Shown here: positions 31,384-40,529 of the stretch, piece after piece
Layout of the letters: each line of letters opens with the position of its first letter
How positions within the stretch are numbered: position 1 is the first letter of the stretch
Source of the DNA: Bacillaceae bacterium IKA-2
Lineage (GTDB): Bacteria > Bacillota > Bacilli > Bacillales > Anaerobacillaceae
Reading direction: 5' to 3'
Length of the DNA: 64,000 nucleotides
NCBI GenBank assembly: GCA_031761875.1
Contig: CP134492.1
Span: 4,154,001-4,218,000, forward strand
Made by a program: the position numbers and the translations under genes
Notes under the pieces: generated by a model
Databases searched by the model: none
Seen by the model: only the letters and a program-made list of their open reading frames with translations
Told to the model about the DNA's origin: nothing

Positions 31384-31833
31384 TTATTCTGGACGTCGGT
31401 GAGTCACCATCCTATCATTTCTATCGAGATACAATTCAACTTCAAGTTCACTAGACAAATAATGCCTGATTAAATAGTAGCTGATTTCCCCATAGCAGTT
31501 TCCGGGGATAATAGGTTCTTCACCGTTCTCCTGTATATACATGTCTACTGCTCTTTGAACGTGATCAATTTGCATAGGGAGTTCAGCTGTTTCAAATATT
31601 TCAAACGTTTCTTTTGACATATAAAAAGGACGATTGGGTATTCCTTTCAAGGTTGTTTTTAATTGCTCAAAATCAATCGAGTAATCATCTAAAACGACTG
31701 CTCGCAATGATATACCTGGTTCTAGCCCATCCGCATATATATTAATTGCTTGTCTAACTTGTTCTAATGTTACTTCAATAATTTGATCATTTTTTCTTTT
31801 CTGCTCTTTCCTTTTTTCGTTTTTGAAAAAAAT
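31384..31833 (-). CDS. DUF3939-like protein, probable non-standard start
   Basis: About 150 residues, basic at the N-terminus (FFKNEKRKEQKRKN), then an alpha/beta domain with two related halves (VTLEQVRQAINIYADGLEPGISLRAVV and IDHVQRAVDMYIQENGEEPIIPGN). I think it belongs to the DUF3939 family, but from memory only. The longest frame begins with a GTG at 31842 that lies inside the ribosome site GGAGGTGA (31839-31846). The next in-frame codon at a proper distance is ATT (31831-31833), five bases after it, so an ATT start is likely. It sits 18 bp upstream of ygaC in the same direction. Function unknown. Confidence 0.6.
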   Translation of the reverse strand: MFFKNEKRKEQKRKNDQIIEVTLEQVRQAINIYADGLEPGISLRAVVLDDYSIDFEQLKTTLKGIPNRPFYMSKETFEIFETAELPMQIDHVQRAVDMYIQENGEEPIIPGNCYGEISYYLIRHYLSSELEVELYLDRNDRMVTHRRPE

Positions 31834-31993
31834 TGAACTCACCTCCTATGCAAATATTTGAACAACATTCCTCATCCAAGCATTTTTTTCTATCAATTAC
31901 ATTATACAATTTTAAAAGTTATATTGGAATGGAACAGTCTCCTTTTTATTGAGCAGCCGAAAAAAGTTACTACATACTGCTTCGTTAAACAAA

Positions 31994-32029
31994 AAAAAGC
32001 ACTCCTCATTTTAATGAGGAATGCTTTTT
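31994..32029 (-). terminator. terminator after sspE
   Basis: A 17-bp stem with one mismatch (31994-32010 with 32013-32029) flanked by A and T runs, so it can act on both strands. Confidence 0.85.
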
Positions 32030-32032
32030 GAG

Positions 32033-32230
32033 TTACTGTTGTTGGTTTTGCTTCTTTTGAGCAGATTGTTGGTTTTGTTGACGAACTTGTTGAGCATCTG
32101 TTTCGCTAGCAAATTCTTGGCTTTGTCCTTGAGCCGAATTTGCATTTTGTTGTTTTACTTTTTGTGCGTTAGTTTTCGCTGGATTTTGATTTTGATTTTG
32201 ATTTTGATTTTGATTTTGATTTTGATTCAT
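32033..32230 (-). CDS. sspE: gamma-type small acid-soluble spore protein
   Basis: The start at 32230 follows GGAGGTGAT and gives 65 residues. The protein is almost only Gln, Asn, Ala, Lys and Ser, with the GPR protease cleavage motif EFASET and the family repeat TNAQKVKQQN / TDAQQVRQQNQQSA. It is an amino-acid store in the spore core, degraded at germination. The usual two or three cleavage repeats are reduced to one EFASET. The N-terminus is instead an Asn-Gln dipeptide run encoded by a perfect hexanucleotide repeat. Neighbour fabL is as in B. subtilis. Confidence 0.92.
   Translation of the reverse strand: MNQNQNQNQNQNQNQNPAKTNAQKVKQQNANSAQGQSQEFASETDAQQVRQQNQQSAQKKQNQQQ
32182..32223 (-). 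repeat. hexanucleotide repeat inside sspE
   Basis: Seven perfect GATTTT units (plus strand), encoding (Asn-Gln)n. Changes in unit number keep the frame. Confidence 0.9.
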
Positions 32231-32249
32231 GTGTATCACCTCCACATGA

Positions 32250-32280
32250 ATTAATATCCCCGCGGAAAATATTTTTATCC
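32250..32280 (-). promoter_or_regulatory. possible sigma-G promoter of sspE
   Basis: Minus strand GGATA, 17 bp, GATATTA resembles a forespore sigma-G promoter with two deviations, and would start transcription just before the ribosome site. Weak match; listed because sspE genes normally depend on sigma-G. Confidence 0.3.
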
Positions 32281-32327
32281 TTAAGGTTTAAATGGATTTT
32301 TTAAAAAATAATATGATAGCTATATAT

Positions 32328-33089
<762 letters not shown>

Positions 33090-33227
33090 CTACAGAGTAT
33101 GTATGTTAAACATTATATCGAATAGTTCCTCATGATACTACAAAGACTAAAAATGATAAAATAAAATTATTTTTTTTTAACGTAAGATTCATTTTTTTAA
33201 GCGCAAAATACCCAAGGAGGTACTTTC

Positions 33228-33452
33228 ATGTACGTTGGTCGCGATATGACTGAATTGACGATGATGTCAAAACAAGATTGGACAAGTAAAGAATTAGAAT
33301 TTTTTCATCACAACCTACAACAAGTCGTTCCTTATTTAAATTCTGAAGGTGTTACTATACAACGAGAAATTATTAAAGAAATAATCGCTCGAGGTGGTGT
33401 GCATCACGACGAAGCAAGCTACGAACACGGAACAAGAGAACACTATGATTAG
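33228..33452 (+). CDS. small conserved protein, YfhS-like
   Basis: A 74-residue soluble acidic protein with a good ribosome site (AAGGAGG). The sequence MYVGRDMTELTMMSKQDWTSKELEFFHHNLQQ suggests a small helical protein; the C-terminus is rich in His and Glu (HHDEASYEHGTREHYD). B. subtilis yfhS encodes a protein of similar length between yfhR and fabL, so I consider it the counterpart by position. I do not know its function. Confidence 0.6.
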   Translation: MYVGRDMTELTMMSKQDWTSKELEFFHHNLQQVVPYLNSEGVTIQREIIKEIIARGGVHHDEASYEHGTREHYD

Positions 33453-33465
33453 AATTAGATAAGCA

Positions 33466-33620
33466 GAGAACCTAGGCGCCGGAGCTAGACAGAGAAAAGT
33501 GCAGGCGCCTTGGGAGGTTCGACAAATGTTGGAGGCTTACCCATAAAGAGGCTGCACTTTGCCTCTGCATGGTAAGTTGAAACATTCGAGAACCTAGGCG
33601 CCGGAGCTAGACAGAGAAAA
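33466..33620. repeat. two 33-bp direct repeats of family C
   Basis: 33466-33498 and 33588-33620 are identical: GAGAACCTAGGCGCC followed by GGAGCTAGACAGAGAAAA. The 89 bp between them contains further GC-rich fragments such as GTGCAGGCGCC. Confidence 0.85.
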
Positions 33621-33658
33621 CGCAGGCAAATTGGTAAGTCATCAATATTTAATTCGCT

Positions 33659-33690
33659 AAAAAAGATTGGGTTTTGGCTCAATCTTTTTT
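33659..33690. terminator. intrinsic terminator, bidirectional
   Basis: AAAAAAGATTG pairs with CAATCTTTTTT (33659-33669, 33680-33690). It ends the small gene at 33228 and insulates the gene at 33771. Confidence 0.8.
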
Positions 33691-33770
33691 AGTTTTTAGA
33701 AGCAAACGGTTACCATTGATAATCCAAGGTTTTCAATTATAATAAAGAAAAATATCTAAGGGGTTATAGT

Positions 33771-34298
33771 ATGTTTGATCCAACTATTTATGAAAACTTA
33801 AAAGTTGTTATTGAAGGAGAACTTTATGACCGTGATTTTGACGGCGAAATAGCCATTATTAACCGCGAAGATATCGTTAATTTAGCAACTATGTCACGCT
33901 CGTATTTAGTTACCTTTACTTTGAAAAATAACTCGCATCTATTTACGGCAACCCTCGAGCTTAACGCAACCGCAAGCGATCTTTATCATGAAATATTAGA
34001 AACGAATCAACTGAAAGGATGCAAGCTTGTACTTTTTTTACAAGGACCAATTAAAAATATCGCCAAAACACCGGCTATAATAGAAGATCTGCTTGCAGAA
34101 AAGTGGAATAACAGACCAACTATTGAACAACAAGTTTATTTTGATTGGAAAAAAAATAAATTGGATAAGTATTATTTAAAAATACAATTAACTTTTAACC
34201 GAAATATTAATGAAGATCACATTTTTGATTTCCCAGAAATCATTACCCTTTTAATTGATTCATTGAAAATTTTCGAGAAAATTGAGATAAACCCTTGA
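33771..34298 (+). CDS. hypothetical protein, 175 residues
   Basis: A soluble, mixed alpha/beta protein with a good ribosome site (AAGGGG seven bases upstream). I do not recognise the family. The N-terminal half looks beta-rich (LKVVIEGELYDRDFDGEIAIINRED; SYLVTFTLKNNSHLFTATLELNATA) and the C-terminal half repeats a strand-helix pattern (YYLKIQLTFNRNINEDHIFDFPEI). It lies 58 bp upstream of the aminotransferase in the same direction and may be co-transcribed. Confidence 0.6.
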   Translation: MFDPTIYENLKVVIEGELYDRDFDGEIAIINREDIVNLATMSRSYLVTFTLKNNSHLFTATLELNATASDLYHEILETNQLKGCKLVLFLQGPIKNIAKTPAIIEDLLAEKWNNRPTIEQQVYFDWKKNKLDKYYLKIQLTFNRNINEDHIFDFPEIITLLIDSLKIFEKIEINP

Positions 34299-34356
34299 CG
34301 TCATCTTTTCGTTCCAATGATAATTAGTAAGAATTCAAAAAAATCATAAAGGATCG

Positions 34357-35514
34357 ATGAATATGATTAACTCCTCAAAAAGAGTAGGTCTTCTTTCAAC
34401 AGGTATTTTCAATCAATTACTTTTATATAAACAAGAACAACTTGCATTAGGTCATGACATAATTGATTTAAGTATTGGTAGCCCGGATTTAACTCCACCT
34501 CCTTTCGTTACTGAAGAACTTGCTAGGTGTGTCGGTAACAAAGATTTATATGGCTATGCCATTAATAGCACATGGCAGTTTCAAGAAGCAGTTATTAATT
34601 ATTATCAGCGGAAATTTAATATAACTGTCAAAACTGACGATATCCTTCAATTAATGGGCTCCCAAGACGGGTTAGCCCACTTGGCGTTAGCTTATTTAAA
34701 TCCTGGTGATGTTGTCATTGTACCTGATCCAGGCTATCCAATTTATTCAGCAAGTGTAAATGTTGCAGGTGGTGAGCTTTATCATTTACAATTAAATGAA
34801 GAAACAAATTTTTTACCAATTTTAGAAAATATCCCCGACGATATATGTGATAAAGCAAAAATACTTATTGTAGGATATCCAGGAAATCCAATTCCTGTTG
34901 TGGCCGATAAAAAATTTTTTATTAAGTTGGTTGAGTTTGGCAAAAAACATCAAATTTTAATTGTTCATGATTTTGCTTATTGTGAATTATTATTTGACGA
35001 AAGAAGACCCTTAAGTATTTTCTCCGTGCCTGGTGCTGATGAAGTGGCGATTGAATTTAACTCTTTATCAAAAAGTTATAATATTGCCGGTAGTCGGATT
35101 GGCTATCTTGTCGGAAATTCCAAGCTACTAAAACCATTAGCTATTTTAAAGTCCCATTTTGATTATGGTGTATTTTTGCCAATCCAATATGCAGCTGTGA
35201 AAGCATTAAATGATGGTGACGAATTTCTAGAAGCACAGAGAAAGACGTATCAAAAACGCCGTGATGTTTTTATTATGGAATTAGCTAAATATGGTTGGAA
35301 CGTCCAGACACCTGATGGCGGCATGTTTATTTGGGCAAAAATTCCTAAAAGATACAAATCCTTTGATTTTACAATAGCGGCAATTAGAAATGGGGTTCTT
35401 GTTACACCTGGGGACGCCTTTGGGCCAAATGGAGAAGGCTTTGTGCGGATTGCTCTTGTCCAAAATGAAGTTAACTTAATAGAAGCAGCCCGGCGCTTAG
35501 CCGGTTTAAATTAA
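34357..35514 (+). CDS. class I/II PLP-dependent aminotransferase
   Basis: A 385-residue fold-type I aminotransferase. Visible are the entry IIDLSIGSPDLTPP, the cofactor-ring region GSQDGLAHLALAYLNPGD, GYPGNP, the PLP lysine near residue 238 in FNSLSKSYNIAGSRIG and the C-terminal substrate Arg in EGFVRIALV. It is most like LL-diaminopimelate or alanine-type aminotransferases of Bacillus, with the specificity not determinable. Either the Met at 34357 or the one at 34363 could start. The quinone oxidoreductase gene follows after 40 bp. Confidence 0.88.
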   Translation: MNMINSSKRVGLLSTGIFNQLLLYKQEQLALGHDIIDLSIGSPDLTPPPFVTEELARCVGNKDLYGYAINSTWQFQEAVINYYQRKFNITVKTDDILQLMGSQDGLAHLALAYLNPGDVVIVPDPGYPIYSASVNVAGGELYHLQLNEETNFLPILENIPDDICDKAKILIVGYPGNPIPVVADKKFFIKLVEFGKKHQILIVHDFAYCELLFDERRPLSIFSVPGADEVAIEFNSLSKSYNIAGSRIGYLVGNSKLLKPLAILKSHFDYGVFLPIQYAAVKALNDGDEFLEAQRKTYQKRRDVFIMELAKYGWNVQTPDGGMFIWAKIPKRYKSFDFTIAAIRNGVLVTPGDAFGPNGEGFVRIALVQNEVNLIEAARRLAGLN

Positions 35515-35554
35515 AACGTAAAAGCTTATAATTTAGAAAAGGGAGTTGTTATCA

Positions 35555-36520
35555 TTGAAAGCTGTTGTTTATTATACACAAGGAACGTCCAATGTACTTG
35601 AAACTGTGGAACTAGAAAAACCAACGATTAAAGATACTGAAATGCTAGTCGCTGTTGAAGCTAGCGGCATTAATCCTGTCGATACATACTTTCGTTCAGG
35701 TTTACGTCCGGTAGCAAAGTTTCCACATCTTCCTCATTTTGATTTAGGAGGAACAGTTGTTGAAATAGGAGCAGAAGTGAAAAAATGGCAGATTGGTGAT
35801 CGAGTTTGGGGAACTAGTGTCAAAGGTACAGCCGCTCAATTTATTGTTGTTGAAGAAGAACAAGTATATCCATTACCAGACCACGTTACCGCTGTTGAAG
35901 GCGCCGCCTTAGCAATGGCCTTTGTTACAGCGCACCTCGGTTTATTTTATCGAGCACAATTAAAGAAAAATGAGAAAGTCGTTATTTTTGGTGGAGCTGG
36001 TGCAGTTGGTCACGCCGCTATTCAATTAGCAAAAACAGCGGGAGCGTTTGTAATCGCCACAGCTGGAAATGAAGAAAAAGCTGGTCTAGCAAAAGCTGCT
36101 GGTGCCGATGAGGTTATCCTTTATAAAGAAGAAAACTTGTTAGAAAAAGTTACTGCCTTTACAGAAGGCAGTGGAGTCGATGTTATCCTAGATGTTTCAT
36201 TAAGTGAAAATATCGAACAGGATTTACAGATGATTGCGAATGGTGGTCGGATTATTACCGTTGGCTCACCCAAAAATACTACACCTGAGCTACCATGGCG
36301 CTTATTAAACTTTAAAAATGCGACACTGCTTGGACTGCTCCTATTTACAGTTCCAGAAAAAGTGCAACAAGAAGCAGGAAAAGAAATCAGTAAACTTTTT
36401 GCAGAAAAGAAGCTAACCGCCCTTGTTGGGAAAACATTCCTTTTTGAAGAAGCGGCTTTAGCACATCAAGCAGTAGAAACTCATCAGTATAACGGAAGTA
36501 TCGTGATTATTCCCTCATAG
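35555..36520 (+). CDS. zinc-free quinone oxidoreductase / alcohol dehydrogenase-like protein
   Basis: The TTG start at 35555, nine bases after AAAAGGGAG, gives the usual MKAVVYY beginning and 321 residues. It has a GroES-like N-terminal domain (ASGINPVDTYFRSG) and a Rossmann domain (VVIFGGAGAVGHAAIQLAKTAGA). It lacks the cysteines and histidines that bind zinc in alcohol dehydrogenases, as in NADPH:quinone reductases. Its place after the aminotransferase suggests a common transcript ending at 36573. Confidence 0.88.
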   Translation: MKAVVYYTQGTSNVLETVELEKPTIKDTEMLVAVEASGINPVDTYFRSGLRPVAKFPHLPHFDLGGTVVEIGAEVKKWQIGDRVWGTSVKGTAAQFIVVEEEQVYPLPDHVTAVEGAALAMAFVTAHLGLFYRAQLKKNEKVVIFGGAGAVGHAAIQLAKTAGAFVIATAGNEEKAGLAKAAGADEVILYKEENLLEKVTAFTEGSGVDVILDVSLSENIEQDLQMIANGGRIITVGSPKNTTPELPWRLLNFKNATLLGLLLFTVPEKVQQEAGKEISKLFAEKKLTALVGKTFLFEEAALAHQAVETHQYNGSIVIIPS

Positions 36521-36538
36521 ACTTAATAAAATAATAAT

Positions 36539-36573
36539 AAAAATGACATGTTCATAGTGAACATGTCATTTTT
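36539..36573. terminator. bidirectional terminator
   Basis: Perfect 16-bp stem AAAAATGACATGTTCA / TGAACATGTCATTTTT with a 3-nt loop, between the quinone reductase (+) and chromate transporter (-) genes. Confidence 0.88.
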
Positions 36574-36673
36574 ATTTTCGATATCATTCTACATTCGTCC
36601 ACGTGTGGAAGACATATGTCTTTATTTGGCGTCTGACACTATGTGAAGTTTTCACAATTTTTAAAGTTTGTAG

Positions 36674-37210
36674 TCAGGATCCCAAGAATATCCCTCCGTA
36701 AAGAAGCGCCGCGGCAATAACGTATGCTGGATGTACTTTTACTTTTTCTAGGAGTACGTAACTAATCACAATTAAAAGTCCGGTTTGGAGTAAGCCTATT
36801 TGCTCGTAGGCATTATCAAAAAATCGAAATGTAAGTAAGCCGAGTAAAACGGCAATCGTTGGTTTGACAAGACTGGTCATTGCTTTAACCTTTGGTGAAT
36901 CTTTAAATTTCATTAGTAAACTAAGAAGGGCAATCATTAAAATTAGCGATGGAGCAACTGTCGCAAATACTCCAACTATTGCTCCTGAAATACCAGCTTG
37001 TTCATATCCAATAAAGCCAGCCATTTTTGTGGCAATCGGACCAGGGAGGGCATTTCCTAATGCCAAAACTTCTCCAAATTGATCTACTGTATACCATCCA
37101 AAGCGGTGAACAACTTCATGTTCAATTAATGGTATCGAGGCTGGTCCACCACCGTAGCCAATAATTCCAGGAATAAAAAAGGCTAAGAAAATATCCCAAA
37201 AAATCATCAA
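36674..37210 (-). CDS. ywrB: half-size chromate transporter, second subunit
   Basis: A 178-residue membrane protein with the CHR domain motif FFIPGIIGYGGGPASIPLIE and GEVLALGNALPGPIATKMAGFIGY, and five or six hydrophobic segments. Short CHR proteins act in pairs; the partner gene overlaps by four bases. In B. subtilis the pair is ywrB/ywrA. They export chromate in exchange or by proton force; physiological substrate unproven. Confidence 0.88.
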   Translation of the reverse strand: MMIFWDIFLAFFIPGIIGYGGGPASIPLIEHEVVHRFGWYTVDQFGEVLALGNALPGPIATKMAGFIGYEQAGISGAIVGVFATVAPSLILMIALLSLLMKFKDSPKVKAMTSLVKPTIAVLLGLLTFRFFDNAYEQIGLLQTGLLIVISYVLLEKVKVHPAYVIAAALLYGGIFLGS

Positions 37211-37764
37211 CTTTGTTCACCCGCTTTCTTTGATTTACTCGTTCTTGTTAAGGCAAATAGTAATAGCGCAACAATAATAAATCCAGGATGAATACTTAAA
37301 ATTCCAATCATAACAAATGAGGCGATCATTAAAACAACACTACTTAACCAGCCCAAACTTTTTCTTGAATTATTGAAAAATTGCCATGTAAGCAATGCCA
37401 TCATGACACCGACAACAGGCACAACAGCCATTGTCATTCCTTGAACCCAAGGTTGGTCTTTATACGATGCTAACGAGCCTAAAATAATAATCATTAGCAA
37501 GATCGTTGGCACAATACTTGCGAGTATCGCATTAACCATCCCTAAATAACCACCAACACGATAACCAATATAACCAGCAATTTTTGTGGCTATTGGTCCT
37601 GGTAACGCATTTCCAATCGCTAATACATCGCTAAACTCATCGTTATTAAGCCACTTATATTTTTCAACGACTTCTTTGTGGACTAAAGGAATTGAAGCTG
37701 GACCACCACCATAGCCCAGCATTCCGACGCGAAAGAAAGCGATAAATAAATGATATTGCTTCAT
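37207..37764 (-). CDS. ywrA: half-size chromate transporter, first subunit
   Basis: A 185-residue CHR-domain protein (FFRVGMLGYGGGPASIPLVH; FSDVLAIGNALPGPIATKIAGYIGY), clearly paralogous to the next gene. The basic C-terminal tail (TRTSKSKKAGEQS) suggests a cytoplasmic end. The gamma-glutamyltransferase-like gene precedes it, and B. subtilis has ywrD nearby, so the cluster seems conserved but relocated here. Confidence 0.88.
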   Translation of the reverse strand: MKQYHLFIAFFRVGMLGYGGGPASIPLVHKEVVEKYKWLNNDEFSDVLAIGNALPGPIATKIAGYIGYRVGGYLGMVNAILASIVPTILLMIIILGSLASYKDQPWVQGMTMAVVPVVGVMMALLTWQFFNNSRKSLGWLSSVVLMIASFVMIGILSIHPGFIIVALLLFALTRTSKSKKAGEQS

Positions 37765-37819
37765 TTCATTTCCCCTATCATAAAAAAACTTTATTTAGCT
37801 TCAAAATGCATTGCCTTAA

Positions 37820-39433
37820 CTACCACGCTGCAATTGATCCGTCTGTTCTTGATTCTGTTCCACCAGCTAGGACACCAGTAGTTGGGTCTCGCCAAATGAT
37901 TTGTCCTCTTCCGAATTCACCCCGGTTATGAGCAACTTGAATTTGGTGACCCATCCGTGCCAAGTCTTGAGCAATAAAGTTTGGTACAGTATTCTCAAGC
38001 AGAACTGCTTTGCCCTTCAGCCATTGCCAACGCGGAGCATCTAGAGCTGCTTGTGGGTTTAAATTAAAATCAATTGCGTTCATGACAACTTGCATATGAC
38101 CTTGTGGTTGCATAAATCCACCCATTACACCAAACGGGCCTACAGGTTGATCTCCCTTTGTTATAAATCCTGGGATAATTGTATGGAACGTACGCTTTCC
38201 TGGCTCAAGATGATTAGCATGGCTTTCATCTAATGAAAAATTATGACCTCGATTTTGTAATGCGATACCTGTGCCTGGTACAACTAACCCCGAGCCGAAT
38301 CCCATATAGTTGCTTTGAATAAATGAGACCATATTACCTTCATTGTCAGCGGTCGCTAAATAGACGGTACCTCCTTTTGGTGGTTCTCCAGCGCTAGGAG
38401 TTAATGCCTCATCTGTAATCAGTCTCCGACGCTCATTTGCATATTCCTTTGACAACAGCTCACTGGCTTTAAGACCCATTTTATCTTCTTCAGTAATGTA
38501 CTTTAAGCCATCACTGAACGCTAATTTCATCGCTTCAATTTGCCGATGATACGTTGAGACAGTATCACGATCACTGAACTGAAAACCTTCAGCAATGTTT
38601 AAAGCAAGTAGTGCAACTAAGCCTTGACCGTTTGGCGGGATTTCCCAAACGTCGTAGCCACGATAAGAAACTTTAATTGGCTCAACCCACTCAGGTTTGA
38701 ACGCCGCTAAATCTTCTTTTCTAATAAACCCATCATATTTCTTTGAAAATGCAGCAATTTTTTCTGCAAGTTCTCCCTCATAAAATGCCTTACCTTTCGT
38801 TTCTGCAATAAGTTTTAAGGTATTAGCATGACCAGGCGATTTCCAAATTTCACCTACTTTAGGAGCTCTTCCATCTGGAGTAAACGTTTCAAACCAATGC
38901 TTAAATTCGTCGCCCTTTAATTGCTTTTTAAAGACTTCATAAGCACGCTCCCAATAAAAACTTAAGATCGGCGACAATGGATAACCATTTTCGGCATAAT
39001 CAATTGCCGGTTTTAAAACTTCTGTTAATGGTAGTTTTCCAAATTTTTCTGATAATTCGACCCAAGCTGCCGGTGTACCTGGAACCGTTACTGGAATCCA
39101 ACCAAACTTAGGTATTTCCTCGTATCCTCTTTCTTTTACTTTTTCAATAGAAATGGATTGTGGGGCAGGACCACTAGCGTTTAGACCATGTAATTTTCCT
39201 TTTGTCCAAACGAGAGCAAATGCGTCGCTACCAATTCCATTTGATGTCGGCTCCACAACCGTTAAGCATGCAGCTGTCGCGATCGCAGCATCAATGGCGT
39301 TGCCACCTTTTTTCAAAATATCTAAGCCTGCTTGAGCCGCTAGCGGCTGTGATGTAGCGACCATCCCTTTTTGGGCATAGGTCGTCATCCTTTGTGACGG
39401 ATACGGATTATGTAAAGCATCATATTTAAACAT
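37820..39433 (-). CDS. ywrD: gamma-glutamyltransferase-like hydrolase (YwrD type)
   Basis: A 537-residue Ntn-hydrolase. The N-terminal domain has GGNAIDAAIATAACLTVVEPTSNGIG, and the nucleophile Thr is expected near residue 356 in KGGTVYLATAD, where the precursor cuts itself into two subunits. The following NMVSFIQSNYMGFGSGLV is the substrate loop. There is no signal peptide, so unlike secreted GGT it should be cytoplasmic, as for B. subtilis YwrD. It may hydrolyse gamma-glutamyl compounds; exact substrate unknown. Confidence 0.88.
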   Translation of the reverse strand: MFKYDALHNPYPSQRMTTYAQKGMVATSQPLAAQAGLDILKKGGNAIDAAIATAACLTVVEPTSNGIGSDAFALVWTKGKLHGLNASGPAPQSISIEKVKERGYEEIPKFGWIPVTVPGTPAAWVELSEKFGKLPLTEVLKPAIDYAENGYPLSPILSFYWERAYEVFKKQLKGDEFKHWFETFTPDGRAPKVGEIWKSPGHANTLKLIAETKGKAFYEGELAEKIAAFSKKYDGFIRKEDLAAFKPEWVEPIKVSYRGYDVWEIPPNGQGLVALLALNIAEGFQFSDRDTVSTYHRQIEAMKLAFSDGLKYITEEDKMGLKASELLSKEYANERRRLITDEALTPSAGEPPKGGTVYLATADNEGNMVSFIQSNYMGFGSGLVVPGTGIALQNRGHNFSLDESHANHLEPGKRTFHTIIPGFITKGDQPVGPFGVMGGFMQPQGHMQVVMNAIDFNLNPQAALDAPRWQWLKGKAVLLENTVPNFIAQDLARMGHQIQVAHNRGEFGRGQIIWRDPTTGVLAGGTESRTDGSIAAW

Positions 39434-39518
39434 TATTTAGACCTCCATTTTGTTAAATACAATTATAAATGATAAAACGATCTTTTTCAGCAATAATCAT
39501 TCGTTTTACGAAATATAT

Positions 39519-40286
39519 TCAGAAATTTGATTTGGACTGACCGCCATCAACATTAACGGTTGCTCCGACAACCCAAGATGCTTTTTCAGAAGCGAGAAAT
39601 AAAACGACGTTTGCTACTTCTTCAACTCCTCCAAATCTTCCTGCCGGAATTTCATGCTCTACAAATGCATTTATTTTTTGGGGGTTTTCTTGAAGCCGCT
39701 TTTGCCAATTTCCTGTCGGATGAAGAATTGAACCTGGTGCCACACCATTAACTCTAATTCCATCTTTAATAACTTCATCTGCTAATGACTTTGTGAACGA
39801 AATCAGCGCCGCTTTTGCACTGTTATAAGTCGGCTTACCCCCTGATTCTCGACCGAAAATCGAAGAAATATTAATGATTGTACCTTGACCCCTCATTTTC
39901 ATATTAGTAACCGCAAGCTTGCTAAAATGAACTGCTGAAAAATAATTTAAGTTCATAGCTTCTTCAAAAAGGTTTAAATCAGTTTCAACTGTTGCGCCAC
40001 CGTTACTACCACCTACATTATTAACTAATATATCAATTTGACCAAAATCATTCACTAAACTTTTAAAAATAGCATCGCGATCTTCACTTAAACTTAAATC
40101 AGCTTGATAACAAGCGTCTAAATCAAGTTCTAATTTCACATCATTTAAATCTTTCTTCGACCTAGCCACTATTGCGACTATTGCTCCCTCTTGTTTAAAA
40201 GCTTTTGCAATCGCTTTCCCAATTCCTTTTGAGGCACCTGTGACTAAAACTACTTTGTTTTCTAATTGTAAATGCATCTCATTCAC
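39519..40286 (-). CDS. short-chain dehydrogenase/reductase
   Basis: A 255-residue classical SDR: TGASKGIGKA cofactor motif, NNVGG, catalytic Ser in INISSIFGRESGG, YxxxK in PTYNSAKAA, and a C-terminal VNVDGG. It is FabG-like in sequence but placed alone, so probably not the fatty-acid ketoreductase. It has AAAGGAG six bases before its ATG. Substrate unknown. Confidence 0.85.
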   Translation of the reverse strand: MNEMHLQLENKVVLVTGASKGIGKAIAKAFKQEGAIVAIVARSKKDLNDVKLELDLDACYQADLSLSEDRDAIFKSLVNDFGQIDILVNNVGGSNGGATVETDLNLFEEAMNLNYFSAVHFSKLAVTNMKMRGQGTIINISSIFGRESGGKPTYNSAKAALISFTKSLADEVIKDGIRVNGVAPGSILHPTGNWQKRLQENPQKINAFVEHEIPAGRFGGVEEVANVVLFLASEKASWVVGATVNVDGGQSKSNF

Positions 40287-40356
40287 TACTCCTTTAAAAA
40301 ACTCTGCTTTTTCATTTAAGGGTGATGCTAATCAATGCTAGGACGAGTTCTCTGTA

Positions 40357-40529
40357 TTTCATAATACTTATTTTCGTCACTAAGCTACTATGAGTTGTAA
40401 TTTTGAAATTTATTTATATGAATTTGATAATACTGATTTAACGTCACTAAGATACTATGTCAAGTTGAATTAACCCTTTTCAACTTGACATAGTTCGATG
40501 TGACTATTTGTTGTAATTATAAAATTCAT
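40357..40529. repeat. family A repeat: one truncated and one complete copy in tandem
   Basis: 40418-40529 is a complete 112-bp copy (ends ATGAATTTGATAAT and ATTATAAAATTCAT, interior CGTCACTAAGATACTATGTC and a strong inner stem TCAAGTTGAA/TTCAACTTGA). 40357-40417 is a second, diverged copy (TTTCATAATACTTATTTTCGTCACTAAG). The complete copy overlaps the 3' end of mutY. Confidence 0.72.

Noticed and set aside
32021..32254. Plus-strand Leu-rich open frame opposite sspE
   Set aside because: It is the antisense of the Asn-Gln repeat in sspE.
33466..33620. Possible CRISPR-like direct repeats
   Set aside because: Only two copies, far apart, and part of a dispersed intergenic repeat family; no cas genes.
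36609..36622. Palindrome AAGACATATGTCTT resembling the candidate response-regulator core
   Set aside because: It lies between two convergent gene ends, lacks the second half-site and has no -10 at the right distance.
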